Shown here piece by piece: positions 1-7,120 of a stretch of DNA of 64,000 nucleotides (position 1 is the stretch's first letter; every line of letters starts with the position of its first letter). The translations under genes and the position numbers were made by a program. The DNA is taken from positions 250,501 through 314,500 of the forward strand of contig NZ_QYUM01000003.1 of NCBI RefSeq assembly GCF_003590775.1, read 5' to 3'. The notes under the pieces are model-generated. The model was given only the letters and a program-made list of their open reading frames with translations. It was not told the origin of the DNA and ran no database searches. Origin of the DNA: Sphingomonas cavernae. GTDB taxonomy: Bacteria > Pseudomonadota > Alphaproteobacteria > Sphingomonadales > Sphingomonadaceae.

Positions 1-192
1 CGCTGAAATGACTCGGTTCGCGGTTACGCCATGGAGCGACGCATGGACTTCCCTTGGCTCCGCAAAAGGCAAGGGAACATCAGGGGAACGAAAAAAAATT
101 CAGACAGTTAGAGGGCAGTCGCGGAAAGCCGCGGGCTTGCGGAACCGGTCCAGCCGCCAGCGATTTAATCGGGGACGAACATGGAGGCCAGC
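1..192. other. Intergenic left edge
   Basis: No convincing gene is seen here. The short open frames across it have no family resemblance and no good ribosome binding site. The stretch holds an A-rich run near position 91-98, a small CGCGG/CCGCG hairpin near 119-133 and a LexA-like box at 75-89, listed separately. It is probably the control region for the plus-strand operon that begins at 193, for a minus-strand gene outside the window, or for both. Confidence 0.5.
75..89. promoter_or_regulatory. LexA (SOS)-like box
   Basis: GAAC at 75-78 and GAAC at 86-89 are separated by exactly seven bases. GAAC-N7-GAAC (read as GTTC-N7-GTTC on the other strand) is the known LexA operator in alphaproteobacteria. 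The site is intergenic. No SOS gene is visible downstream on the plus strand, so the target may be a minus-strand gene left of the window. The motif fixes only eight bases, so a chance match somewhere in 64 kb is likely. Confidence 0.35.
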
Positions 193-948
193 ATGACCAG
201 CCTATCCGATGCACACACCGCCCAGCCCGACCTGAAGGGCCGTCGCGGCGTGGTCACGGGCGGGACGACGGGGATCGGACGTGCGATCGCGGTGCTGCTT
301 GCATCCTATGGCGTGAAGATATTCGTCTGCGGGCGCGAGCCCGCGCATCTGGACGACGCGCTCGCCCGCATTCGCGAGGTCGGCGAGGGGGACGGGATCA
401 ATGTCGATCTGGCAAAGCGCAAGGACGTTGACGCCTTTTACGACGCAGCCGAGCAATATCTGGGCGGGATCGACATTGCCGTGATCAATGCCGCGATTCC
501 CGCCGATGCGCTGATGGATGTCGACGAGCCCGAGCTGCGATACCAGATCGCGACCGATTTCACTGCCTATCTGACGACGACACAGGCGGCAGCGGAACGC
601 ATGAAAGCCGGGAGCGACATCGTGCTGATAGGATCGATGTCGGCGGTTTCGCGCAGGCCGGGATCCTCGGTCTATGTTGCTGCCAAATCGGGGATTCAGG
701 GCTTTGCCAAATCGCTGCGCGAGGAACTTGCCGAACAGGACATCAAGGTCGGACTGATCGAGCCGGGCTTTACCGGCGCGGATTTCCAGTATCCCGACTT
801 TCCGCCTGAAAGGCAGCGCGCGTGCATCGAGGAAGACCGCATGCTCCGCGCCGAGGACATCGCGGTTGCAGCGCATTTCATGCTTACCCAGCCGCGGCGG
901 ACTGCGGTGTCGCTGATGCGCGTCGAGACAAGGCTGGAACACCCATGA
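193..948 (+). CDS. Short-chain dehydrogenase/reductase (SDR)
   Basis: A 251-residue classical SDR, an NAD(P)H-dependent oxidoreductase acting in the cytoplasm. The glycine-rich nucleotide-binding motif TGGTTGIG lies near residues 22-29, and the catalytic Ser and YVAAK (Tyr-x3-Lys) segments follow in the middle of the protein. An in-frame ATG at 181 exists, but GGAGG at 183-187 sits 5 nt before the ATG at 193, so 193 is the better start. The stop codon overlaps the next ATG (ATGA), so this gene is translationally coupled to the GH130-like gene and the two probably serve one sugar or glycoside pathway. The substrate cannot be read from the sequence. Confidence 0.88.
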   Translation: MTSLSDAHTAQPDLKGRRGVVTGGTTGIGRAIAVLLASYGVKIFVCGREPAHLDDALARIREVGEGDGINVDLAKRKDVDAFYDAAEQYLGGIDIAVINAAIPADALMDVDEPELRYQIATDFTAYLTTTQAAAERMKAGSDIVLIGSMSAVSRRPGSSVYVAAKSGIQGFAKSLREELAEQDIKVGLIEPGFTGADFQYPDFPPERQRACIEEDRMLRAEDIAVAAHFMLTQPRRTAVSLMRVETRLEHP

Positions 949-2084
949 GCCGCTTCGCCGTCGACCAACTCGTCTTCGTGCCCGACGATGTCGATCTTTC
1001 GCGCTCGCCGCTCGCTGGGCAGCTCGATGCCGAAAGTTTTGTGCTCGGGGCCTTCAATCCGGGGTTCACGCGGCTCGACAACGGCAATTTGCTGATGATG
1101 GTACGGATCGCCGAAGCGCTCAGGGAACCGATCGCAAACGGCCATGTCCACGCGGTTCGCTGGGAGGCGGAGGGCGGACGAAATGGCGGACGCTATGTGC
1201 GCGACGCCTGGCCGATCGAGCTTGCGAACACCGCCGATCCGCGCAAGTTTGATGTGCCGGGCGGCGGCTGGCGGGTGATGGCGCTCACCTCCTTATCCTG
1301 GCTGCTGCCAGTCGAGCTGTCCGCCGACGGCCTTTCGGTGGTGGCGGTGCATTATGATCGGGCGATCGCGCCAAGCGCACCCTATCAATGCTATGGCATC
1401 GAGGACGCGCGGATCAGCAAGGTGGGCGACCGCTGGCTGATGACGACATGCACGGTCAGCTCCGAGCGTCACGCAACCACGCTCTACAGCTCTGGTGACG
1501 CGATTGACTGGCGATGCGAGGGCATTGTGCTCGACCATCAGAACAAGGACATGCTGATCTTCGAGGGGCTGATCGACGGGCATTACTGGGCGCAGACGCG
1601 GCCGCTGGGCGACCTTTACTTCGCCTATCCGCCGGGCAGCGAGTGGCGCCCAGGGCCCTCGATCAATCTCGCACGCTCGCCCGACGCGCTTCACTGGAAA
1701 CCCTGCGACCGCCCGGGAATCCGGCCGCACACCGGAACTGTTGCAACCGCGCGGATCGGGGGCGGCGCGCCGCCCGTGCTGACCGACAAGGGCTGGCTGA
1801 CGATGTGGCACGGGGTTGAGCCCAAGGAGATCGTCGGCATCTACCGCACCTATTGGTCGCTGCTCGATCGCGACGACCCGAGCCGCATCATCGCGACCGG
1901 AGAGACGCCGCTGCTCGAACCCGAATCCGAACTGACGCGGCCGATCGAGCACCAGCTCTATCTGCGTGACGTGGTCTTCACGACGGGGATCGTCGATGCG
2001 GGCGATTACTACATCGTCGCTTCTGGCGAGGCGGATCTGGCCTGCCGGATCACGCATATTCCGAAGGCGGAGTTCGGGATCTAG
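945..2084 (+). CDS. GH130-like glycosidase/phosphorylase, five-bladed beta-propeller
   Basis: A 379-residue protein resembling glycoside hydrolase family 130, which contains inverting beta-mannoside phosphorylases and related hydrolases. Visible signatures are IEDARI around residue 154, where the Asp matches the family's catalytic acid; a GGGAPPV...WHGVE segment matching the family's phosphate/substrate loop; and the closing VVFTTG...EADLACRI blade. A longer upstream frame exists, but the ATG at 945 overlaps the SDR stop and gives the expected N-terminus. There is no signal peptide, so it should be cytoplasmic. It could be a hydrolase rather than a phosphorylase, and the linkage is unknown. 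Confidence 0.75.
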   Translation: MSRFAVDQLVFVPDDVDLSRSPLAGQLDAESFVLGAFNPGFTRLDNGNLLMMVRIAEALREPIANGHVHAVRWEAEGGRNGGRYVRDAWPIELANTADPRKFDVPGGGWRVMALTSLSWLLPVELSADGLSVVAVHYDRAIAPSAPYQCYGIEDARISKVGDRWLMTTCTVSSERHATTLYSSGDAIDWRCEGIVLDHQNKDMLIFEGLIDGHYWAQTRPLGDLYFAYPPGSEWRPGPSINLARSPDALHWKPCDRPGIRPHTGTVATARIGGGAPPVLTDKGWLTMWHGVEPKEIVGIYRTYWSLLDRDDPSRIIATGETPLLEPESELTRPIEHQLYLRDVVFTTGIVDAGDYYIVASGEADLACRITHIPKAEFGI

Positions 2085-2305
2085 GCACGTTGGCCGTACA
2101 GCGCTTTTCGACCCATTTCGGTCATCGTCGTCGGGATCAATTTGCCTGAATGCTGCCACTTCGCACTGATGCGAAACCGTCGGGGCTTGGGCGGGTGTGA
2201 AAATTCACGCCAATTGGCAAAGGAAATGCCTGCTGCATTGATTGGAACGTAAATCCGCAATGATGGATTTCTCCCAGGCATTTAACGTCGGAAAGGCTTG
2301 CTGCG
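2085..2305. other. Intergenic spacer, lower GC
   Basis: No gene is seen. The base composition is more AT-rich than the flanking genes, and a short inverted CAATTGGC-type segment lies near 2209-2220. It separates the SDR/GH130 operon from the glutathione transferase gene and presumably carries the latter's promoter, but no clear -35/-10 pair stands out. Confidence 0.4.
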
Positions 2306-2956
2306 ATGAGCGAACTGACGATCTGGACCTACGACTGGGTTCCTGAAGGCCCTCGCGGTTTTGTGCGTGATCTGAGGTTACGGCGGGCCTGCGAGGAAGC
2401 TAACCTCCCCTACAAAATGCAAACAATTCCATTCGATGGTCGTGAGACCAATCATCTCGCGCGCCAGCCCTTCGGCCAGGTTCCGTTCCTGAGCGACGGC
2501 GAAGTAGAGATATTCGAAAGCGGCGCCGGGCTGCTGCATCTATCCCGGAAAAGCGAGAAGCTGATGCCGCGCGATCCGGTTGGAGAAGCGGAAACAGTGC
2601 AATGGATGATCGCCGCGCTTAACTCGGTCGAGATGGTCACGGTACCGTGGTGGTTTTTGAAAATGTCCGGCGATGAGGACAACGAGCTCGTCGGATGGAT
2701 GGGCAAGCGCCTCAACCAGCTCGAGAAACTACTGGGTGATCGAGAATGGCTCGTGGCCGACCGCTTCACCGCCGCAGACCTGCTTATGGCGGATGTGCTC
2801 CGCGTTCCGGAGGTCCGCTCTTTTGGCGGCCGGCCGGCGACCGAAGCATATGTAATGCGCGCAACTGACCGCCCCTCATTTAGGAAAGCCCGCGCCGATC
2901 AGATTGCGCATTTCGAGGCAGCCGACGAAAAAATAACGGAAAATGGGTCAGACTAA
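2306..2956 (+). CDS. Glutathione S-transferase family protein
   Basis: A 216-residue cytoplasmic GST. The N-terminal thioredoxin-like half contains the FGQVPFLSDG stretch with the cis-Pro typical of the fold and an ESGA segment for the glutathione gamma-glutamyl moiety. The C-terminal helical half (residues ~90-205) contains an FTAADLLMADVL helix with the conserved N-capping-box pattern. The typical substrate is an electrophilic compound conjugated to glutathione, but the specific one is unknown. Codon use and GC look somewhat lower than in neighbours, and the gene is isolated between a spacer and the HxlR gene, so recent acquisition is possible. Confidence 0.85.
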   Translation: MSELTIWTYDWVPEGPRGFVRDLRLRRACEEANLPYKMQTIPFDGRETNHLARQPFGQVPFLSDGEVEIFESGAGLLHLSRKSEKLMPRDPVGEAETVQWMIAALNSVEMVTVPWWFLKMSGDEDNELVGWMGKRLNQLEKLLGDREWLVADRFTAADLLMADVLRVPEVRSFGGRPATEAYVMRATDRPSFRKARADQIAHFEAADEKITENGSD

Positions 2957-3073
2957 CGCGAAATCTGGCCCTGATCATTCGGGCATCAACCTTGAACAAT
3001 GATTGGTCCGGCCCTCGGTTGATGGAGCTGATCACGCGAGCGTCGGTTCCCATCGCATCTATGCCGCACCCGC

Positions 3074-3568
3074 TCAGGCTGCATTGCGCGCGCATATTTC
3101 CTGATACGCTGCCTGCAGTTCGGCAAAGACCGAGCGGGCGGGGCGGGGCGCGCCGAGATGGATCGCGCGAAGTTCTTCCATGAAGGCGTCCCAGAGCGCG
3201 GGGCCGCCTTCCTCGAGCAATTGCGCGCGGATCGAGAGTTCCTCGGTGACGGGCAGGTGGCGGCGGCCCCAGGCGCCCATATGCGCGATGAGAGGGACGA
3301 GCTGGATCGCCTTTTCACTGAGGCTGTAGATCGCCTTCTGCTTGTGGCTGGGATCATCGGCCCGCGTGACGAGCCCCTTGTCGACGAGCTTCTTCAGCCG
3401 GTCGGCCAGGATGTTCGATGCGATGCCTTCCTCGGAATGATTGAGCAGCTCGCGGAAATGGCGGCGATTGCCGAACATCAGGTCGCGGATGACGATCAGG
3501 CTCCAGCGGTCGCCCAGCACTTCCAGCGTCAGGTTGATCGGGCAACCCGATCGCAAGTCATCGCTCAA
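3074..3568 (-). CDS. HxlR-family transcriptional regulator
   Basis: A winged-helix regulator of the HxlR/MarR-like group, 164 residues from the preferred start. The core runs from SGCPINLTLEVLGDRWSLIV through RHFRELL and GIASNILADRL to the wing, with Cys near the N-terminus as in redox-responsive members. The open frame extends to a TTG at 3625, but a good promoter (TTGCGG-N17-TATATT) lies inside that extension, and a TTG at 3568 has GGAG six bases upstream. I therefore place the start at 3568. It is divergent from the DHFR-like gene and probably controls it and itself through the shared intergenic region. Confidence 0.85.
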   Translation of the reverse strand: MSDDLRSGCPINLTLEVLGDRWSLIVIRDLMFGNRRHFRELLNHSEEGIASNILADRLKKLVDKGLVTRADDPSHKQKAIYSLSEKAIQLVPLIAHMGAWGRRHLPVTEELSIRAQLLEEGGPALWDAFMEELRAIHLGAPRPARSVFAELQAAYQEICARNAA

Positions 3569-3596
3569 ATTCGTCTCCGCGGCCAAAACCGCTTGC

Positions 3597-3625
3597 AATA
3601 TAAAATCGGTTTGGCTACTCCGCAA
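3597..3625 (-). promoter_or_regulatory. Promoter of the HxlR regulator
   Basis: Reading on the minus strand, TTGCGG (complement of 3620-3625) is followed after exactly 17 bases by TATATT (complement of 3597-3602). This is a good sigma-70-type promoter. Its transcript would begin near 3590, just upstream of the TTG start at 3568, which supports that start. Confidence 0.55.
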
Positions 3626-3627
3626 CT

Positions 3628-3652
3628 GGTTGTGAATCGCAATCGGTTGTGA
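3628..3652. promoter_or_regulatory. Direct repeat, candidate HxlR operator
   Basis: GGTTGTGA occurs at 3628-3635 and again at 3645-3652, a direct repeat with a 17-bp period in the divergent promoter region between the HxlR gene and the DHFR-like gene. It adjoins the -35 box of the HxlR promoter and lies just before the ribosome binding site of the DHFR-like gene. That position suits an autoregulatory operator; the function is inferred. Confidence 0.4.
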
Positions 3653-3667
3653 GCGAGGAGAGGTTTC

Positions 3668-4234
3668 TTGGGAAAGCTTGTCGTTTCGGTATTCACCAGC
3701 CTTGACGGCTATATCGAACCCGAAAGCGGCTTCGAGGGGCCGGCATGGTCCGACGATCTGGACCGGAACTGGTCAGGCCATGCACTCGAACGCGCGCGGC
3801 ACATCGTCTACGGACGCGTCAATTTCGAGTTCAACCGCGACTTCTGGAGCGCGGCCGACACCGATCCTGACAGCCCCGCGGCTGGCATATCCTATGCCTC
3901 GACGATGAACGGTCTGCCCAAGACGATGTTCTCGCGCACCCTGACAGGCGATCCAGGCTGGAACGGCACGATCGCGCGCGACATTGCGGAGACGATCGCG
4001 AAGCTGAAACGCGAGGTCGATGGCGATATCTTCGCCTTTGGCGGCGCCAGCCTGTCGAGCGCGCTGATCGCAGCGGATGTCGTCGACGAGATCATGATCA
4101 TGATCCTTCCCGTGCTATGGGGAGGCGGGCGTCGCATGTTCGAGCTGAAGCACGCTCGGCAGGAACTCGAACTGATCGAGAGCCGCCAGCTCGATACCGG
4201 TGCGATGCTGATGCGTTATGCGCGCAGCCGTTGA
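3668..4234 (+). CDS. Dihydrofolate reductase-like (RibD C-terminal domain) protein
   Basis: A 188-residue protein of the RibD C-terminal/DHFR-like fold, an NADPH-binding reductase of unknown substrate. Typical marks are the N-terminal VVSVFTSLDGYIEPE strand, HIVYGRVNFEF, and FAFGGASLSSALI near residues 140-150, matching the family's dinucleotide-binding loop. It starts at TTG 3668, preceded by GAGGAGAGG at 3655-3663. It is divergent from the HxlR regulator and heads a short plus-strand run with the SnoaL-like protein and a GST. Proteins of this type beside HxlR regulators are common accessory redox genes; classical folate reduction is unlikely. Confidence 0.85.
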   Translation: MGKLVVSVFTSLDGYIEPESGFEGPAWSDDLDRNWSGHALERARHIVYGRVNFEFNRDFWSAADTDPDSPAAGISYASTMNGLPKTMFSRTLTGDPGWNGTIARDIAETIAKLKREVDGDIFAFGGASLSSALIAADVVDEIMIMILPVLWGGGRRMFELKHARQELELIESRQLDTGAMLMRYARSR

Positions 4235-4245
4235 GGAGGAGAGCG

Positions 4246-4620
4246 ATGCGGCCCGAGGATATGGCGGCGAAAGTTCGCGCGAGCTTCGAATCCTACGTGA
4301 CCGAAGACCGCGCGAGGATAGAGGCGCTGCTGCACCCCGACTTCACCTTCACCAGCCCCTATGACGACCATATCGACCGCGCGACCTATTTCGAGCGATG
4401 CTGGCTCAATGCCGGCACATTCGAGAAACTCGATCTGATCGAGGTGCAGCCCGCGGGGGCGGGATGCTTCGTCTTCTATGAAGGGCGATCCAGGGCGGGC
4501 AACGCCTTTCGCAACACCGAATATTTCACCTTCGAGGATGGACGGATACGCTCGGTCGAGGTGTTCTTCGGACTCGCGCCGGGTACGACGCCCGCAAAGC
4601 CAGAACAACGAAGAGGTTGA
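4246..4620 (+). CDS. SnoaL-like / NTF2-fold protein
   Basis: A 124-residue cone-shaped NTF2-like protein. The N-terminal helix leads into an ALLHPDFTFTSPYDDHIDR segment and a C-terminal EYFTFEDGRIRSVEVFFG sheet, both characteristic of SnoaL/ketosteroid-isomerase-like proteins. The start at 4246 follows GAGGAGG at 4234-4240 with good spacing. It lies 11 nt after the DHFR-like gene and overlaps no other gene except for near-contact with the following GST, so the three form an operon. Catalytic function cannot be assigned. Confidence 0.82.
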   Translation: MRPEDMAAKVRASFESYVTEDRARIEALLHPDFTFTSPYDDHIDRATYFERCWLNAGTFEKLDLIEVQPAGAGCFVFYEGRSRAGNAFRNTEYFTFEDGRIRSVEVFFGLAPGTTPAKPEQRRG

Positions 4621-4622
4621 CG

Positions 4623-5261
4623 ATGACGACGACATTTTACGGCCATCCCCTGTCATCCTATTGCCAGAAAGCGCTCATCGCGCTGTACGAACATCAGGCG
4701 CCATTTACGTGGCGCGTACTTTCGCCCGAGGATCCTTCGGCGGGAGAGGCGTTTTCGCGGCTTTGGCCGATGGAGCACATGCCGGTGCTCGTCGATGGTG
4801 ATCGCGTGCTCAGGGAATCCAGCATCGTCATCGAATATGTCGATCGGCAAAATGGCGGCGGGCTGATCCCGGAGGACGCGGACGCGGCGCTGAACGTTCG
4901 TTTCCTCGACCGCTTCTTCGACAATTTCGTGATGACCCCTGTGCAGACTATCGTCTTCGACCGCATCCGGCCCGATGGCGCGCATGACGATTTCGGTGTC
5001 GAGCGCATGCGGCAGAGGCTCGACAAGGCCTATGGCTGGCTGGAGGGCGAGATCGGCGAGCACTGGGCTGGCGGCGATGTCTTCACGCTGGCAGACTGTG
5101 CGGCGTCGCCGTCGCTCTTCTATGCGAGCAAGATCCAGCCGCTGGCGGGACGCTTCCCGAAGGTGGCGGCCTATCTCGCGCGGCTCGAGGCGCGGCCGGC
5201 GATCACGCGCGTGCGGGAGGAGGCAAGGCCCTATTGGTACATGTTTCCCTTCGCCGACTGA
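4623..5261 (+). CDS. Glutathione S-transferase family protein
   Basis: A 212-residue GST. The N-terminal thioredoxin-like domain begins TTFYGHPLSSYCQK with an S-x-x-C motif at the usual active-site position, followed by MEHMPVLVDGD (cis-Pro) and ESSIVIEYVD (glutathione-binding). The C-terminal helical domain contains FTLADCAASPSLFYA. An upstream TTG at 4617 is in frame, but AAGAGG at 4611-4616 is optimally placed for the ATG at 4623. It is the last gene of the DHFR-like/SnoaL/GST operon and is convergent with the AraC regulator, with a 3-nt gap. Confidence 0.87.
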   Translation: MTTTFYGHPLSSYCQKALIALYEHQAPFTWRVLSPEDPSAGEAFSRLWPMEHMPVLVDGDRVLRESSIVIEYVDRQNGGGLIPEDADAALNVRFLDRFFDNFVMTPVQTIVFDRIRPDGAHDDFGVERMRQRLDKAYGWLEGEIGEHWAGGDVFTLADCAASPSLFYASKIQPLAGRFPKVAAYLARLEARPAITRVREEARPYWYMFPFAD

Positions 5262-5264
5262 TGT

Positions 5265-6110
5265 TCAAGCCCGTATCCGCTTGCGCCATGCTGCTGGTGG
5301 GAACCCGAAGCGGGCGCGGAAGCGGCGGGTGAATTCGGAGAGGTCGCCAAAGCCGGTATCCAGTGCGATGTCGAGCACGTTGGCGTCGGTTGAGCGCAGG
5401 CGCTCGGCGGCGGCATCGAGGCGGCGATTGAGCACATATTGCCAGGGCGTCACGCCGATCGCGCGGCGGAAGGCACGCGAGAGGCGGCGGCGCGTGGTGC
5501 CCGTAGCCTTGGCCAACGCTCCGATAGACAGTGGCTCGACGAAGTCGGCGCGGATGATGCGCGCGGCTTCGGCAGCGGCGGCGAGATCGCGCGCGTCGGG
5601 TGTGGCCTCCTGTGTGTCGGTGTCGAGCGCGATGGCGGTCGAGAGGACGGTCAGCGCAGCCTGTTCGGCGTGGAGTGGGTCGGGTGCGCCTGTGAGACCG
5701 TGAAGCGCGTGGAACAGCGGAACGAGCCGGTCGAGCGGCGGGATGGCGGCGCGCGCGAAGTGCGTTGTGCGGACGTCGGCCATGCCGGCGACGACCTCCT
5801 CGACCAGTTCGGGCGCAAAGCGAAAGGCGATGCAGCGATCGCCCGTTGAATGTTCATGTCCGCATTCAAAGCAGGTTTCGGGATTGCCAAGGAGAAGCGC
5901 GCCGGGCGCCATCAGAGCACTGCCCTGCGCCGCACGATAAATGAACTGGCCGTCGATCACCGCCGCAATGCTCGTCCAGCCATGACGTTCCTCGAAGGCG
6001 ATGTCGCCCGGACCGGCGGTGCAGACCACATCATCGACGACCCAGCCTGGACCAGCGGCGAGCGTTCGGCTTTGCGGGACGGTATGTGATCCGGGTGCGG
6101 CGAGCGGCAT
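5265..6110 (-). CDS. AraC-family transcriptional regulator
   Basis: A 281-residue regulator with an N-terminal cupin-like sensing domain (GDIAFEERHGW, then APGALLLGNP and a Cys/His-containing CFECGHEH stretch) and a C-terminal double helix-turn-helix (IGALAKATGTTRRRLSRAF; then VLDIALDTGFGDLSEFTRRF, ending RARFGFPP). The open frame extends to 6212, which would overlap the SRPBCC gene. The ATG at 6110 removes that overlap and gives a normal family length. It is divergent from the SRPBCC/GFA pair, which it may control. The ligand is unknown. Confidence 0.85.
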   Translation of the reverse strand: MPLAAPGSHTVPQSRTLAAGPGWVVDDVVCTAGPGDIAFEERHGWTSIAAVIDGQFIYRAAQGSALMAPGALLLGNPETCFECGHEHSTGDRCIAFRFAPELVEEVVAGMADVRTTHFARAAIPPLDRLVPLFHALHGLTGAPDPLHAEQAALTVLSTAIALDTDTQEATPDARDLAAAAEAARIIRADFVEPLSIGALAKATGTTRRRLSRAFRRAIGVTPWQYVLNRRLDAAAERLRSTDANVLDIALDTGFGDLSEFTRRFRARFGFPPAAWRKRIRA

Positions 6111-6202
6111 TGATCTGCCCTTTTCCCCAAGCGCGGTGTTTGCCGCGCGGGCTAGACCCCAGAGGTGCGCGTGACAGCGCGCGATTGCAAGAGGAGGCGA
6201 TG

Positions 6203-6595
6203 ATGGTTTCAATCACCAAGAAGGTGGCGGTGTCCGACGGATGGGCCGCATGGCAGGCGGCCTACGACTTCGGCAATGCACACCACGCATTTGCGGGCGT
6301 GCTGGCCGACTGTACGCTGGAGGACGATGTGCGGATGGTGACCTTCACCAACGGCATGGTGGTCAAGGAGCGGCTGATCGGCATTGACGAGGGTCGGCGT
6401 CGGATCGCCTATGCGGTCATCGACGGCCCCTTTGCGCATCACAATGCGAGCTTCCAGATACGCGACAACGGCGTTGGAGGCGGAGTGATGATCTGGACCT
6501 GCGACATATTGCCCGACGAGGCGTCCGCGATGGTCGAGCCGTTGATGCAGGCGGGGATCGAAGCGTTCGCACGCAATCTGGAAGCGGTGACATGA
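6203..6595 (+). CDS. SRPBCC-family (polyketide cyclase/START-like) protein
   Basis: A 130-residue helix-grip protein of the SRPBCC superfamily, with alternating strands (VRMVTFTNGMVVKERL, RRRIAYAVIDGPFAHHNA) and the long C-terminal helix ending in the protein. Two adjacent ATGs exist at 6200 and 6203. AGGAGG at 6192-6197 favours 6203 (5-nt spacing). Its stop overlaps the next ATG by four bases, so it is coupled to the GFA gene. The ligand is unknown. Confidence 0.83.
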   Translation: MVSITKKVAVSDGWAAWQAAYDFGNAHHAFAGVLADCTLEDDVRMVTFTNGMVVKERLIGIDEGRRRIAYAVIDGPFAHHNASFQIRDNGVGGGVMIWTCDILPDEASAMVEPLMQAGIEAFARNLEAVT

Positions 6596-7050
6596 ACGAG
6601 GGCGGATGCGCGTGCGGGGCGGTGCGTTACCGGCTCGATAGCGATCCGCTGATCGTCCATTGCTGCCACTGCCTCGATTGCCAGCGCCAGACGGGGAGTG
6701 CGTTCGTGCTAAATGCGCTGATCGAGAGTGATCGGGTGACGCTGCTCGCCGGAGAGCCTGAGCCGTTCCCGGTACCGACCGACAGCGGACGCCCCCACGA
6801 TATCTATCGCTGTCCGATCTGCCAAACCGCGCTGTGGAGCGACTATGGCCGGCGAGGCTGGCTGCGCTTCGTACGCTTGGGGACGCTTGACGATCCGGCC
6901 GAATTTTCGCCGGGCGTGCACATTTATACGCGCTCGAAACAGCCCTGGATAAGCCTTCCCGAGGATGTCCCTCAATTCGAGGAATATTACGACCTGAAGG
7001 CCGTTTGGCCCGCTGAAAGCCTTGAGCGGCGCAGAGCGATCCCGCGCTGA
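6592..7050 (+). CDS. GFA/CENP-V-family zinc protein
   Basis: A 152-residue member of the glutathione-dependent formaldehyde-activating enzyme (GFA) family. Zinc-binding Cys clusters are visible: GCACGAVRY near residue 5, HCCHCLDCQRQTG near residue 22, and CPICQTALWSDYG near residue 74. Most family members have unknown substrates, and formaldehyde activation should not be assumed. It is translationally coupled (ATGA) to the preceding SRPBCC gene. Confidence 0.88.
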   Translation: MNEGGCACGAVRYRLDSDPLIVHCCHCLDCQRQTGSAFVLNALIESDRVTLLAGEPEPFPVPTDSGRPHDIYRCPICQTALWSDYGRRGWLRFVRLGTLDDPAEFSPGVHIYTRSKQPWISLPEDVPQFEEYYDLKAVWPAESLERRRAIPR

Positions 7051-7120
7051 AATATTCCCGTTTGCCGCAAAAGTGCGTTAAGGGCCCCGCGACTCTTTGA
7101 CCAAGCGGGATCCCGGAAAC

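Noticed and set aside
8-431. Short open frames in the first 430 bp
   Set aside because: No ribosome binding site or homology; they overlap the SDR gene in other frames.
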